A stretch of DNA of 64,000 bases from Candidatus Bathyoplasma sp. NZ (lineage in GTDB: Bacteria > Bacillota_I > Bacilli_A > MAG-NZ), in assembly GCA_013332095.1 (NCBI GenBank), contig JABENI010000002.1, positions 1 through 64,000 on the forward strand, written 5' to 3'. Numbering within the stretch: position 1 is the first letter of the stretch; the number at the start of each line of letters is the position of its first letter. A program made the position numbers and the translations under genes. Shown piece after piece: positions 1 to 10,400 of this stretch. Below the pieces are notes generated by a model. The model saw only the letters and a program-made list of their open reading frames with translations, was not told the origin of the DNA and made no database searches.

Positions 1-68
1 ACTATTGTTAATGTTAGTATCATCAATAAATAACCTATTTTATTTAAAACATTTTTTCTTTCTTTCAT
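1..68 (-). CDS. N-terminus of a fourth Ig-like surface protein (partial)
   Basis: The reverse complement starts at an ATG (66-68) and reads MKERKNVLNKIGYLLMILTL before leaving the window. This matches the N-terminal signal segment of the intact surface proteins at 2723-5245 and 18396-19811 (MKERKSIFKRIGYLLMI), so it is the beginning of another family member whose body lies outside the left edge. A strong ribosome binding site (AAAGGAG) lies upstream, followed further up by the family promoter. Only the signal region is visible, so size and repeat content cannot be stated. Confidence 0.8.
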   Translation of the reverse strand, partial: MKERKNVLNKIGYLLMILTLTI

Positions 69-114
69 TAAAACCCTCTCCTTTGTTAATTTCTATTATA
101 TTATTTCACATTCT

Positions 115-123
115 ATTATATCA
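115..123 (-). promoter_or_regulatory. Extended -10 promoter of the partial surface gene
   Basis: On the minus strand the sequence reads TGATATAAT, an extended -10 (TGnTATAAT) 47 bases upstream of the start codon. The same TGnTATnnT element, embedded in a CATAATATG-like context, lies 32-35 bases before the other three surface genes. No convincing -35 is seen, as expected for extended -10 promoters. Confidence 0.5.
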
Positions 124-159
124 TATTTATTTTAAAAAAATGATTTTTTGAAAATTTTT

Positions 160-720
160 TTTTATTCAACAAACTAATGTTGCTAATCACAATGTTACCA
201 TTATTACAAAGTTGTTTTGCTACTGATATGTTTTTCTAATATAATTTTTCACTTTCATTTACTTCAATATATTTTCTATAATTAGATTTGCTTATTTTAG
301 TTTTAACTATTTTTTGTTGGCTGTTATTCGCAAATTCTACTACTCTTTTTAAACACTTTTATTTCTCTTTATAATAACCGTTGTTATCTTTCGTAGTGCA
401 CTATCTTTATAATGGTTCTATTTCTGATTTTTGTCTCATCTCTATCAATAATTTTTTTATGTGAATTTGAACTTGTTAATTTTATTATTTTATGAGAAGC
501 AATGTGAAGTACTTGCAGATAGGTTACTCTCTTCTGTAGTAAATGATATTTTATTTTATTATTCACTGCCTATTCCCCATTATCATCTACTTTTGCTACT
601 GTATTTAATCCTTGTCACATTGCTTCATTATTTATTAATTTTAATGTTGTTAATATAAATTTACTTTGCCAATTAGTTTTATTTCTAAATAATTTCGGCA
701 TTTTTACAGCTCTTTTATAT
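160..720 (-). repeat. U-block copy 1: decayed conserved gene upstream of a surface gene
   Basis: First of four homologous blocks (others near 5330-5900, 16180-16920, 19910-20480), each ending about 90-110 bases before a surface-gene start. The minus strand reads in broken frames as a former protein: the longest open stretch (384-566) contains IIKLTSSNSHKKIIDRDETK, and other copies give LKRVVEFANNSQQK and VIDTIAVGQPLADNT. Stops and frameshifts interrupt every copy, so none is a gene now. The ancestral protein is not recognised. Confidence 0.65.
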
Positions 721-739
721 TAGTAGTTAATCTGAATTA

Positions 740-1815
740 GTCAAGAATCAACTGATAAATAAATATTAATTGAATCCTTGTTGAATTCTAATTCAATAAG
801 GGTTTTATTTTTTAATTTTAAACTAAATCGATTATTGTGGAAATAAGATATATAATCTTTTATTGCTTGATGGATATATTTGCTTTATCTTAATTAAAAT
901 CAGATTCTACTTCTAAGTTAATCTATTTTTTTAATGATGCTATTACAGATTGTCTCTTAGAGTTTCCACTTCAAACATTAATCTTTTTATGTATAATCTT
1001 TATGAGTTTTTTCAAATGTTCTTGAAGTATATAGTAAACCTCGGTCGATGAACAACATTGTGTCATGATTACTGTATCTTTCTTTTCTTTTGTTTTAAAA
1101 GATATTATTTAGTGCTCTGTGATGGCTTATTAAATTCATCTAGGCAGATAATATATTATATTATTAAACAGATTGATATATATTGTTAAATCACACTTTT
1201 TTTTATTACTTATTACTATAGCATCTAATATTATCACTTCAAATGATTTACTTACATTCCAAGAAGTAATTTTTCTTAGAAACTTTATCTCTTCAGATTC
1301 AATTTTCAGATAATTTTTTCTAGATTTTGATTTCATGTTTTTTTTTGACAACAATTATGAGCTAACCAATCTGAAACAATACACCAATTTCTTCTTTCAA
1401 TGTGTTCATTTATCTTTGTGGATGCTTTTTATTCATTTGCAGTATTTCTTTATGTAATTTAAATATTTATGTCCCCCTTTCAGATAATCATCATAGCCAC
1501 TTCTTGAAACTGAAAAAACTTAGATAATGAGTTAATATTATATCCATTTTTAAATTCTCTAGTAACTGAGGATAATTTTCTAATTATTTATTTTAATCAA
1601 TTCCCTTCTTTAAAGTTAATCCTTTTTTTAAAAGGGCGTTTTCTAACTTTAGTTTGATATTTTCATCTTCGCATAATTCAATTTTGGAAGAATTTTTTTA
1701 GATTGTACTCCACCGAATGGATCACCTGGTTTTCTTGTATTATTAAGATATTCAGATACCCCCTTCATAATATTTTTAAATCCAAGGATATAACATATTA
1801 TATGCTATGCTAATC
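740..1815 (-). pseudogene. Decayed IS3-family insertion sequence, copy 1 (orfA tail plus orfB)
   Basis: In broken minus-strand frames the segment reads, 5' to 3': an OrfA coiled-coil end (ENIKLKLENALLKKG), an OrfB start resembling the IS3 OrfB N-terminus (IIRKLSSVTREFKNGYNIN, then a SRSGYDDYLKGG-like stretch), an integrase-core piece (SFEVIILDA...CDLTIYINLFNN, the best preserved frame, 1136-1354) and the OrfB C-terminus (HQAIKDYISYFHNNRFSLKL). These correspond in order to the rve-domain transposase of IS3-family elements. Many stops and frameshifts make it inactive. Two homologous relics occupy the same position in the spacers at 6.1-6.8 and 16.9-17.7 kb. Terminal inverted repeats were not identified. 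Confidence 0.65.
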
Positions 1816-2298
1816 CATTACCGTACTCCTTCTTACAATTTCGATCTGCAGTTAATATATCTGGATTTATTGATTCGGTTTCGCTGTATTCCTAATATAG
1901 AGTCACTATCTGATAAAAGCAATCCTTTAGAAGCGTAAAATAATAGGTTATTATTATTTGTTACTTCTACCTCAATTGGCAATGCATCATTTGAATCACT
2001 TTCAGATTTTTCAACACTAATTGATGTGGTAAATTATCTTCAATAGTAATATGTATATTCACCCTCAACAGGAGAGTCAATTGCTATAAAATTACCTCCG
2101 TCTAGTAAATGTTCTGCTATTGACTTATTTGCTGTAAAAACATACTGTTGTGCTGATATCCAATTTCTCTTATTATTATAGGTTCTGTTCTTGCTACTTT
2201 CGGCATAGAAAACTGTTAACAAGTAAAAAAATTCCTGTTATCAAAAATAATCAATAAATATTATTTAGTTTCATTCTTTTCATTATTTCATTTTCCAT
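1815..2298 (-). pseudogene. Truncated, frameshifted secreted protein with ConA-like module start
   Basis: The minus strand begins with a signal-like stretch (MKRMKLNNIY, a stop, then LFLITGIFLLVNS), shifts frame in a T-run, and continues as YVFTANKSIAEHLLDGGNFI and EGEYTYYY. A further shift leads to DILTADRNCKKEYGNG. These match the start of the large modules in the 2863-aa protein (YVFTASEPIVEYSLDGGSFI and DILDADGNCKNEYGEG, about 10440-10830). Homology stops near 1815, where the IS3 relic begins, so insertion or recombination there probably truncated it. Confidence 0.6.
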
Positions 2299-2593
2299 TA
2301 ATAAATTTTGTTAATATAGTAAATAGATATATCTTTGTAATTGATATGTTGTGAAATTCATAATTTTAATATTTTAATAAAAATATCTTCTTTAGCATTC
2401 TCACTACAAAATATATGAAGAAAAAAGACATCTTAATAAATTAAAATTATTAGGAACAAAATCTGATTTATAATTATTGTTGTAGCATTTAGAGATATTT
2501 TTCAATTCATGAGAACTGACAAAAAAAAGATATTTCTGAAATTAACTTTTGTTTAGTTTTATTTCAGTATAATCTATAAATTTTTTTAAATTT

Positions 2594-2626
2594 ACAAAAA
2601 GAAAAATTGATTTTCATCAACTTTTC
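2594..2626 (-). terminator. Possible terminator after the 840-aa surface gene
   Basis: Arms GAAAAATTGAT (2601-2611) and ATCAACTTTTC (2616-2626) pair with one mismatch around a 4-base loop. On the minus strand the hairpin is followed by a short T-run (complement of 2594-2600). It lies about 100 bases past the stop codon of the surface gene. The stem is AT-rich and the T-run short, so strength is uncertain. The rest of 2299-2722 shows no gene except the frameshifted tail of the 840-aa protein. Confidence 0.4.
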
Positions 2627-2722
2627 TCTTAATTTTAAAATTTTTTGATATTCTTTTACAAGTATCCTTTTTTAACAACACCGAATCCTGCTGTTATATC
2701 ATCTTCTGTTGTAACTATTTTG

Positions 2723-5245
2723 CTACTTCCACACCCTCCACTGCCACCAAATATTTTTTGGACGGCTATAAGTTACTGTTTTCATTTTTGATTCATTGCC
2801 TGCTACATCTTTTACTATAATTTGGTATGATCCATATTTCCCGAAAGATATTCTTACATTATCCCTTGGCGTAGTTACTTTTATCCATGTTTTTCCGTTG
2901 TCAATTGAGTATTCTCTTATGTTTTCATTTGCAGTTATAGTATATATTCGAAATTTAGTTTTACCAACACTTGTGATTATTGGTGCTGTAATATCTCTTG
3001 TTCTAAATGTTGCACTTACTTCTTTTGCTGAGTTTCCTGCTGCATCACTTACATTATACTTTACTACTACACTTCTTCCTGCTGTTAATTCTCTTCTTGC
3101 TGCTGCTAAATTTGTTAATTCGATTGTTTCATCATCTGCATTGAAATATTTTATTGTTATATTTTCTGTTAAATTTCCATCTTTATTATCATTGGCTGTT
3201 GTCTCAGGTGCTGTCCAATTTGAAACAACTTTTGTATCTACTGTTGCATCTTCTACTAGAGCTATTTTTGGTGCTGTAGTATCTAATGCTTCAAATGTTG
3301 CAAATACCTCTGTTGCTACATTTCCTGGTAAGTCACTTACATATTTTACTATTACATTTCTTCCTGCTACTAATTCTTCTCTTGCTGTCGCTAATTCTAT
3401 TTCTGTTAGTCCATCAGCTTTATAGTATTGTCCCTCAACTGTGAAGTCTGGATTTATATTATCTGTTACTGTTGCTAGTGGTGCTGTCCAAGTTGCAGCA
3501 TCTTCTGTAGTTACTGTTGCTCCTGCTACTACTATTGCTGGTGGTGTATAATCTGTAAAAAAATCTATATTTGCAAAAGCAATATTTCCTGCTGCATCGC
3601 TTACATTATATTCTAAGCCGACAATTCCTTTTTCTTTTAATTCTGTTCTTGCTACTGCTAAATCTGTTAATAAATTTCCTCCAACTACATCGAAATATCT
3701 CACTTCTATATTATCACTTACATCTCCATCTATATTATCTGTTGCTTTTAATGTTGGTGGTGTCCAACTTGCAATATCCTCTATTTCTAATTCTATTCTT
3801 AAAATGTTATGCCAATCAAATCCTTCATATCCTTCTAATTCTATTACTGGTGGTATATTATCTGTTACTGGTGTTGGTGGTGTGTAATCTGTAAAAAAAT
3901 CTATATTTGCAAAAGCGGTATTTCCTGCTGCATCACTTACATTATATTCTAAGCCGACAATTCCTTTTTCTATTAATTTTGTTCTTGCTGCTGCTAAATC
4001 TGTTAATAACTTATCTCTTTCAGTTACATCGAAATATCTTACTACTACATTATCACTTATATCTCCATCTGTATTATCTGTTGCTTTTAATACTGGTGGT
4101 GTCCAACTTGAAATATCCTCTACTTCTAGTTCTATTCTTAAAATGTTAGACCAATCAAATCCTTGATATCCTTCTAGTTCTAATACTGGTGGTATATCAT
4201 CTGTTACTGGTGGTGTATAATCTGTAAAAAAATCTATATTTGCAAAAGCAATATTTCCTGCTGCATCACTTACATTATATTCTAAGCCGACAATTCCTTT
4301 TTCTATTAATTTTGTTCTTGCTGCTGCTAAATCTGGTACTAACTTGTCTCTTTCAGTTACATCGAAATACCTTACTACTACATCATCACTTATATCCCCA
4401 TCTATATTATCTGTTGCTTTTAATGTTGGTGGTGTCCAACTTGAAATATCCTCTACTTCTAATTTTATTCTTAAAATATTGGACCAATCAAATCCTTGAT
4501 ATCCTTCTAGTTCTAATACTGGTGATGTATTATCTATTGCGGTAAATGTTGCACTTATTTCTGTTGCAACATTACCTGCTTCGTCATTTACATTATATTT
4601 TACTACTACATTTATTCCTGTTTCTAATTCTATTCTTGCTTCTGTTAGATTTATTGCAGTAATTGCATCTGCCTTGAAGTATGTGACTACTATGTCATTA
4701 CTTATATCTTCATGCATATTATCTCTTGCTGTTGTTATTGGTGCTTCCCAAGTTAAAGCATTTTTTGTATTTATTGGTACTACTGATACTGGATCTATTA
4801 CTGGTCTTGTTTTATCTACCATTACTTTACTTGAATCTGTTGTTGCTGTTACTGGAATACCTGCGTTCCCTGCATCATCAGTATATGTTATGTGGAATAA
4901 TACTTCTCCTTCTAAAGTTCCTTCTACTACTTTATAAGTTGCTTTATAAGTGCTAGGATATACATCTTCTACTACTGCTAGCGTTTCTCCCACTATTGTT
5001 ACTATTGGTGTTTTGGTATCTTCACTAGCTGTTATTGATAAAGTTACTGTATCTCCTAATTTGGCAAATTTTTGATTATTATTATCACTTTTTATCGTTA
5101 CCGTTTGTAATGTCGGCACTGTTCTGTCTACTGCTGCACTTACTTCTTTTTCTAAAACTTTTGGTGCTAAGAACGCTACTATTGTTAATGTCACTATCAT
5201 CAATAAGTAACCTATTCTTTTAAAAATACTTTTTCTTTCTTTCAT
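2723..5245 (-). CDS. Secreted Ig-like repeat surface protein (840 aa)
   Basis: The start is the ATG at 5245 (MKERKSIFKRIGYLLMI), 7-8 bases after a GGAGG; the upstream GTG at 5260 overlaps that site. Layout: signal segment 1-36; a beta-sandwich repeat of the SDNNNQKFAKLGDTVTLS type (~40-145); a domain of a second type, ending in VVVKYNVNDEAGNV (~145-240); three near-identical ~110-aa copies beginning LELEGYQGFDWSN (~235-568); two more second-type domains; and a C-terminal module (~765-840, TITANENIREYSIDNG...IIVKDVAGNES) shared with the other two surface proteins. No LPXTG motif or C-terminal membrane segment is visible. The last residues (KNIWWQWRVWK) look out of frame: one base fewer in the A-run near 2763 would give KIFGGSGGCGSSKIVTTEDD and a later stop. 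The role is probably adhesion or a surface coat, inferred only from architecture. Confidence 0.85.
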   Translation of the reverse strand: MKERKSIFKRIGYLLMIVTLTIVAFLAPKVLEKEVSAAVDRTVPTLQTVTIKSDNNNQKFAKLGDTVTLSITASEDTKTPIVTIVGETLAVVEDVYPSTYKATYKVVEGTLEGEVLFHITYTDDAGNAGIPVTATTDSSKVMVDKTRPVIDPVSVVPINTKNALTWEAPITTARDNMHEDISNDIVVTYFKADAITAINLTEARIELETGINVVVKYNVNDEAGNVATEISATFTAIDNTSPVLELEGYQGFDWSNILRIKLEVEDISSWTPPTLKATDNIDGDISDDVVVRYFDVTERDKLVPDLAAARTKLIEKGIVGLEYNVSDAAGNIAFANIDFFTDYTPPVTDDIPPVLELEGYQGFDWSNILRIELEVEDISSWTPPVLKATDNTDGDISDNVVVRYFDVTERDKLLTDLAAARTKLIEKGIVGLEYNVSDAAGNTAFANIDFFTDYTPPTPVTDNIPPVIELEGYEGFDWHNILRIELEIEDIASWTPPTLKATDNIDGDVSDNIEVRYFDVVGGNLLTDLAVARTELKEKGIVGLEYNVSDAAGNIAFANIDFFTDYTPPAIVVAGATVTTEDAATWTAPLATVTDNINPDFTVEGQYYKADGLTEIELATAREELVAGRNVIVKYVSDLPGNVATEVFATFEALDTTAPKIALVEDATVDTKVVSNWTAPETTANDNKDGNLTENITIKYFNADDETIELTNLAAARRELTAGRSVVVKYNVSDAAGNSAKEVSATFRTRDITAPIITSVGKTKFRIYTITANENIREYSIDNGKTWIKVTTPRDNVRISFGKYGSYQIIVKDVAGNESKMKTVTYSRPKNIWWQWRVWK
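3540..4540 (-). repeat. Three tandem ~335-bp intragenic repeats
   Basis: Copies at about 4210-4540, 3878-4209 and 3540-3877 each encode one LELEGYxGFDWxN...GLEYNVSDAAGN...FFTDYTPP unit. The first two are nearly identical; the third (closest to the C-terminus) has diverged more. Such in-frame direct repeats allow domain number to change by recombination. Confidence 0.85.
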
Positions 5246-5276
5246 TAAAAGTTCCTCCACTTCAATATTTACAATA

Positions 5277-5285
5277 ATTATAACA
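5277..5285 (-). promoter_or_regulatory. Extended -10 promoter of the 840-aa surface gene
   Basis: The minus strand reads TGTTATAAT, a consensus extended -10, 32 bases before the ATG and within a CATAATATG context shared by the family. Confidence 0.55.
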
Positions 5286-5329
5286 TATTATGGATAAAAA
5301 TGGAATTTTTTTAAATTGCTTAAGATTGC

Positions 5330-5900
5330 TAATTGTAATATAGTATTATCAGCCAATGGTTGTCCTACTGCGATTGTATCAATTACTATTTTTTCACTTT
5401 CAGCTACTTCAATTTCTAATGTTATTTTTTCTCCCTAAACTAATTTTTTAAATTTCAACATATCTCTACAATTGAATTTACCTATTTTAGTTTTAATTTT
5501 TTTTGTTGACTGTTATTCGCAAATTCTACTACTCTTTTTAAACTTTTTATATCTCGTTATGATATATCCGCCTGTTATCTGTTGTTGTCTTTAGTAATGT
5601 AGTATCTTTTTTATTAGCTCTATCAATAATTTTTTGTTTGAATTTGAACTTGTTAATTTTATTATTTCACAGGAAGCAATATTAGGTACTTGCAGATAGG
5701 TTACTTTCTTCTGTAGTAAATGGTATTATACTTTATTATTACTATCTCTTTCCAATTGCCATCTACTTTTGCTACTGTGTTTGATACTAAAGTACATTAT
5801 TTCATTATTTACTAATTTTAAGGCTAACAACTTAATTTTACTTTGAGTTGTTAAATTCCTTTGCTACATCCACTTTTATTTCAATTATCCTTATTTTTAA
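5330..5900 (-). repeat. U-block copy 2
   Basis: Homologous to 160-720, 16180-16920 and 19910-20480. This copy keeps the clearest reading at its downstream end: the minus strand gives ITLEIEVAESEKIVIDTIAV and then GQPLADNT, preceded by LKRVVEFANNSQQK and IIKLTSSNSNKK in other frames. It is interrupted by stops and frameshifts and is a decayed gene of unknown identity just upstream of the surface-gene promoter. Confidence 0.65.
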
Positions 5901-6039
5901 TATACTTTCCTTTCTTTTTATAGCGTTTTCGTATTATTTATATCGTATATCGAATATTTTACTATCTAACTCTTTCAATATTTGAGTTTACTTTTTCTAA
6001 TATTTTTATTTCTGAATAACTTTGAGCATTTTTTATTGC

Positions 6040-6800
6040 TATTTTACATTCTATAATTCGTCTGAATTGGTCAAGATTTAAGGGACTATAAATAAATATT
6101 AATTGAAAGCTTGTTAAATTTTATATTCAATAGGATTTTTATTTTTTAATTTAAAATAAATTGATTATTGTTGTATCTGAATTAAAATCAAATTTCAATT
6201 CTACTTAATCAATTTATTTAACGATTCTATTATTGATTATTTCTTGGAGTTTCAGCTTCCATCATTAAGCTTTTTTCCTTATAAACTCTATAGAGTTTTT
6301 TGGAATACTCTTGAGTTATGCATTGAACCTTAGTCGTGGGGTAAAATTGTATTCTGGTCAATATATCCTCTTTTTCTTTTCATCTAAGTTGAATGATATA
6401 ATGCACTATTAAATACATTGATATTCATTGTTAAATCATATCTTTTTTTATTATTTCTTATATAGTGAATAACATTATATCTATTTTTGAATTCTCCAGT
6501 AACTAAGGATAATTTTGTAATTATTTCTTTCGATTAGTCATTCTTCTAAAGTTAATTCCTTTTTCAAAAAATCATTGTCAAACTTTAGTTTAATATTTTA
6601 ATATTCTAATAACTAATTTATTGGAGGATTTTTTAAAATTATAATTCATTGAAAGGATTACTTGATTTTCTTATATTATTAAGAAATTCACAATACTTTT
6701 CATAATATTTTTTAATTCAAAGATATAATATGGAATGTTCTACGCTACTCCTTTAGCAATTGTTTTTTGTGGTTCTTCAAAATTTATATACTATTACATT
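6040..6800 (-). pseudogene. Decayed IS3-family insertion sequence, copy 2
   Basis: The minus strand carries degraded pieces in the same order as the relics at 740-1815 and 16930-17740. They include an OrfA-start-like stretch (MVKINLRAKKINEC, then PQKTIAKGVA) and OrfB pieces ending in LKLKNKNPIEYKI. It is shorter than copy 1, the integrase-core middle being deleted or unrecognisable. No intact frame remains. Confidence 0.55.
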
Positions 6801-6886
6801 CATTAATTTTTTTTGCTCTAAGATTTATTTTTACCATCCTTTAGTCTACTGATAAAATCATTTTTTTGAATATTATATATAAGCAT

Positions 6887-6920
6887 AAAAAAAGTTAACG
6901 GACTTTTTCTGTCCGTTAAC
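6887..6920 (-). terminator. Rho-independent terminator in the spacer (copy 1)
   Basis: A perfect 10-bp inverted repeat GTTAACGGAC (6894-6903) / GTCCGTTAAC (6911-6920) with a 7-base loop is followed on the minus strand by seven Ts (complement of 6887-6893). It terminates transcripts coming from the 2863-aa surface gene. The hairpin is conserved base for base at 17796-17829, although the surrounding spacers have decayed. Confidence 0.8.
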
Positions 6921-7089
6921 AGTATACTAATATATTCAGTTACTAAATCCATTGCTTTAATTCTTGCTAAACTTAATAATTGAAATAATTTCTTTTGTAA
7001 TCTACTATGCTCTTAAAAGCAATCACTACAGTTAAAATAGCGAATAATACTACTCGCTATTTTAAGCATTCTTATTGCTGCTAAATCGA

Positions 7090-7440
7090 TTCCACAATAA
7101 CTTTTACTTTATACTTAAACTTATATATTCTTTCTGCATTTATATTAAGTTTCTGAGATTATTTATCGCCCTAGTTTTAGAATAATCAAATACTTCAGCT
7201 TCTAATTCTTATATGCATCATTTAATTCTATATAAGTTATTGCGGACTTCATTTAGGTTGATTCATGATCCTTCTACATATTTTACTTTTTTGGTTACTG
7301 TTTTTGCTACATCTTTATTTGTTATTTTGTAAACAATTTCATATCTTCTTACTTCATTTTTATTAACGCTACTATTCACTCTTCACTTGAAGCAATATTA
7401 GTTCCATCCACTGAGCAGCATATTATTTTTCAATGTACGC
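7090..7440 (-). pseudogene. Relic of an unknown gene downstream of the 2863-aa surface gene
   Basis: The minus strand reads NEVRRYEIVYKITNKDVAKT and VTKKVKYVEG, then after stops and shifts INLNEVRNNLYRIK and EAEVFDYSKTRAINN. The same broken protein is present at 17990-18330 after the 471-aa surface gene. It has no continuous frame or start. It could be the remains of an extra C-terminal domain or of a short downstream gene; the family is not recognised. Confidence 0.5.
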
Positions 7441-7477
7441 TCCTACCTCTATCTAATTATTTGTTATTTATAAATAA

Positions 7478-10400
7478 TTACGCATCACATATTACTGTTT
7501 TCATGATTGATACATTTCCTGCTACATCTTTTACCATCATCCTGTAAGTTCCACCTGGTGTGAGATTTACTATTATACTATCACTTGGCGTAGGTATTGG
7601 TACCCATGATAATCCGTTGTTAATACTGTACGCTGCTATTTTTTCATTTGCCGTTAGATTATACCCCGTATTGTAAGTAATACTAGGACTTGTGATTATT
7701 GGTGCTGTAGTATCTAAATCTGTTGGTGCTGTAAATCTTGCTTCTACTTCATCTGCTGCATTTCCTGCATTATCAGTTACGTTATATTTTACTATTACAT
7801 TTCTTCCTGCTGCTAATTCTGTTCTTGCTACTGTTAAATCTATTGAAGTTATTCGATCTGCTTTAAAATACGCTGCTGGTGCTATTAACCCTACATCTAT
7901 ATTATCTGTTACTAGTGCTCTTGGTGCTTTCCAATTTTGAATATGATGTGCACTTACTCCTGCTCCATCAACATGATTAATAACAGGAGCAATAGTATCA
8001 TTAACGTTAACATTATAAGTAGCAATGTTTCCTGAAATATCATGTACTCTTAAATCATTTTGTCCACCGCTTAAAATAATATCAGTTATTTGGAAAGTTG
8101 GTTCTACTGTTACCCACTCGCTATTATTTAATTGGTATCCAGAAAGTTCTTCATTAGATTCAAATGTATATATTGGATTGTCAACTATAGTAGCTCCTCC
8201 AGAAGCTGGAACTGAAACATCAATATCATCAGTATTAATTTGTATCCCAAAGTTTTCAATAAGTATTGCTCTATTTGTACCACCTGTACTTCCACTACCA
8301 ATGGAAACTTTATTCCCTGTTGATCCGCCTCCAAATAAGCCAAAGTTCGTTTCTCCAACATAAATTCCATTCACAAATATCTCTGCCTGAGGTAATATTC
8401 CTATTGTTCCTACTATTGAAGGAATGCTAATCTTAAAGTCTAGTGGCTCCCCAATTTTTACTTCTGGTAGATCTACAACTTCCGAATCTCCTATAGTAAA
8501 GCCTGTATTACCATTTAGGATTAAATGCCCTTCGGACGTAGCTATTTTTACATATTCACCTGAATAAGTAATATTCATACCATAACGCCTCTTCGTATTA
8601 CCACCTGGAATCATTTCAGGTTCAAATTGTAATCCTACAAATGCACCATATCCTACCGCTTGAGAATTTCCTGCATAATTCTGAGTATTAGGGTCTCCTA
8701 TTCCTGCATACGTATTTCCATAAGGCAGTATAACTCTCCCTTTAACAGATCCACCATTACTGTATAAATTATTATAATCATCTACATTCAATAATTTAAC
8801 CGTTTGCAGGATAGTAGTAGAACTATCATCCAACTGTTGGAGCACTTTTACTTGTTTTCCATCAACATTAAGTTCATAAATCTTATAACAAGCTGCTCCC
8901 TCACCGTATTCATTCTTACAATTTCCGTCTGCATCTAATATATTTGGAGTTATTGACCCTGTTCCTCTATATTCCCAATTAGCATCACTGTCCCATGGAA
9001 GTAATCCTTTAGAAGCGTAAAACATTAGGTTATCATTACTAGTTGCTTTTGCCTCAATTGGCAATGCATTACTTAAATCATTTTCAGCATCTTTAAGCAC
9101 TAACTGATGTAGTAAATCATCTCCAATAGTAATAGTATATTCACCACCAACAGGAGGGTCAATTGCTATAAAATTATCTCCATCTAGTGAATATTCTACT
9201 ATTGGCTCATTTGTTGTAAAAACATATTGCTTCAATAATGTCCAATTTCCTCTCGTTATTGTAGGCATTCCTAGTCTTTTTACTCTAAATATTACACTTA
9301 CTTCTGTTGCTGCATTTCCTGCTATGTCACTTACATTATATTTTACTACAACATTTCTTCCTGCTGTTAATTCAGTTCTTGCTGCATCTAGATCTGCTAA
9401 TTCGATTGTTTCGTCTGCGTTGAAGTATGTTACTACTATATTATCACTTATATCTCCATCCATATCATCATTTGCTGTTGTTGTTGGTGCAATCCAACTT
9501 GAACCACCTTCCATTTCTATTATTTCTCCATAAATAGGTCTAATAGTAGGTGCAATAGTATCATGATAATATACTGTATAACTGGCAATATTTCCTGAAA
9601 TATCACGTACTCTTAAAATATTTGCTCCACTGCTTAGAAGAATATCAGTTATTTTGAAAGTTGGTGCTATAGTTACCCAATTTTCATAATCCAATTGGTA
9701 TCCTGAAAGTTTTTCATTAGATTCAAAAGTGTATGTTGAATTCTCAACTGCATCGGCTCCTGCAGAAACTGGAGCTAAAACATCAATATCAGCAGTATTA
9801 ATTATTGACTCAAATTTTTCAATAAGTATTGCTATGTTTTCCCCACCTGTACTTCCACTACCAATAGAAAGTTTATTACCTGTTGATCCTTCGCCAAATG
9901 TATTAAAATTCGTTTTTCCAATATAAACTCCATTCACGTATATCTCTGCCTTAGGTAATATTCCTATTGCTCCTGCTGTTTTAGGAATACGAAGTTCAAA
10001 GTCTAGTGGATCCCCAATTTTTACAAAAGGCAGATCTACCCTTTGCATATCATGTCCTATAGGATAACTACTATCACCATTTAGGAGTACACTCCCTTCA
10101 ACCGTAGATATTCTCACATGAGAAAATACTTGAGTAATACTTAAACCATAACGCCTCTTCGCACTACCATCTGGAAGCGTTTCAAATTGCAATCCTACAA
10201 ATGCAACATTACCACTTGAATGATCAGCATTTCCTGCATAATTCCCATTATTAGGGTCTCCTGCTCCTGCATAAGTATCTCCGGAAGGAACTATAAATCT
10301 CCCTTTAACAGATCCACCATTACGATATAAATTATTATAATCATCTACATCCAATTTTCTAATCATTTCCAAGATAACAGTATTACTATCATCTAACTGT

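Noticed and set aside
384-658. Short frames on both strands in the first spacer as genes
   Set aside because: The minus-strand one is a fragment of the decayed U-block, broken in the other three copies; the plus-strand one is its shadow.
1136-1354. 72-codon minus-strand frame as an independent gene
   Set aside because: Its sequence continues in other frames as an IS3-family transposase, so it is a surviving piece of a pseudogene.
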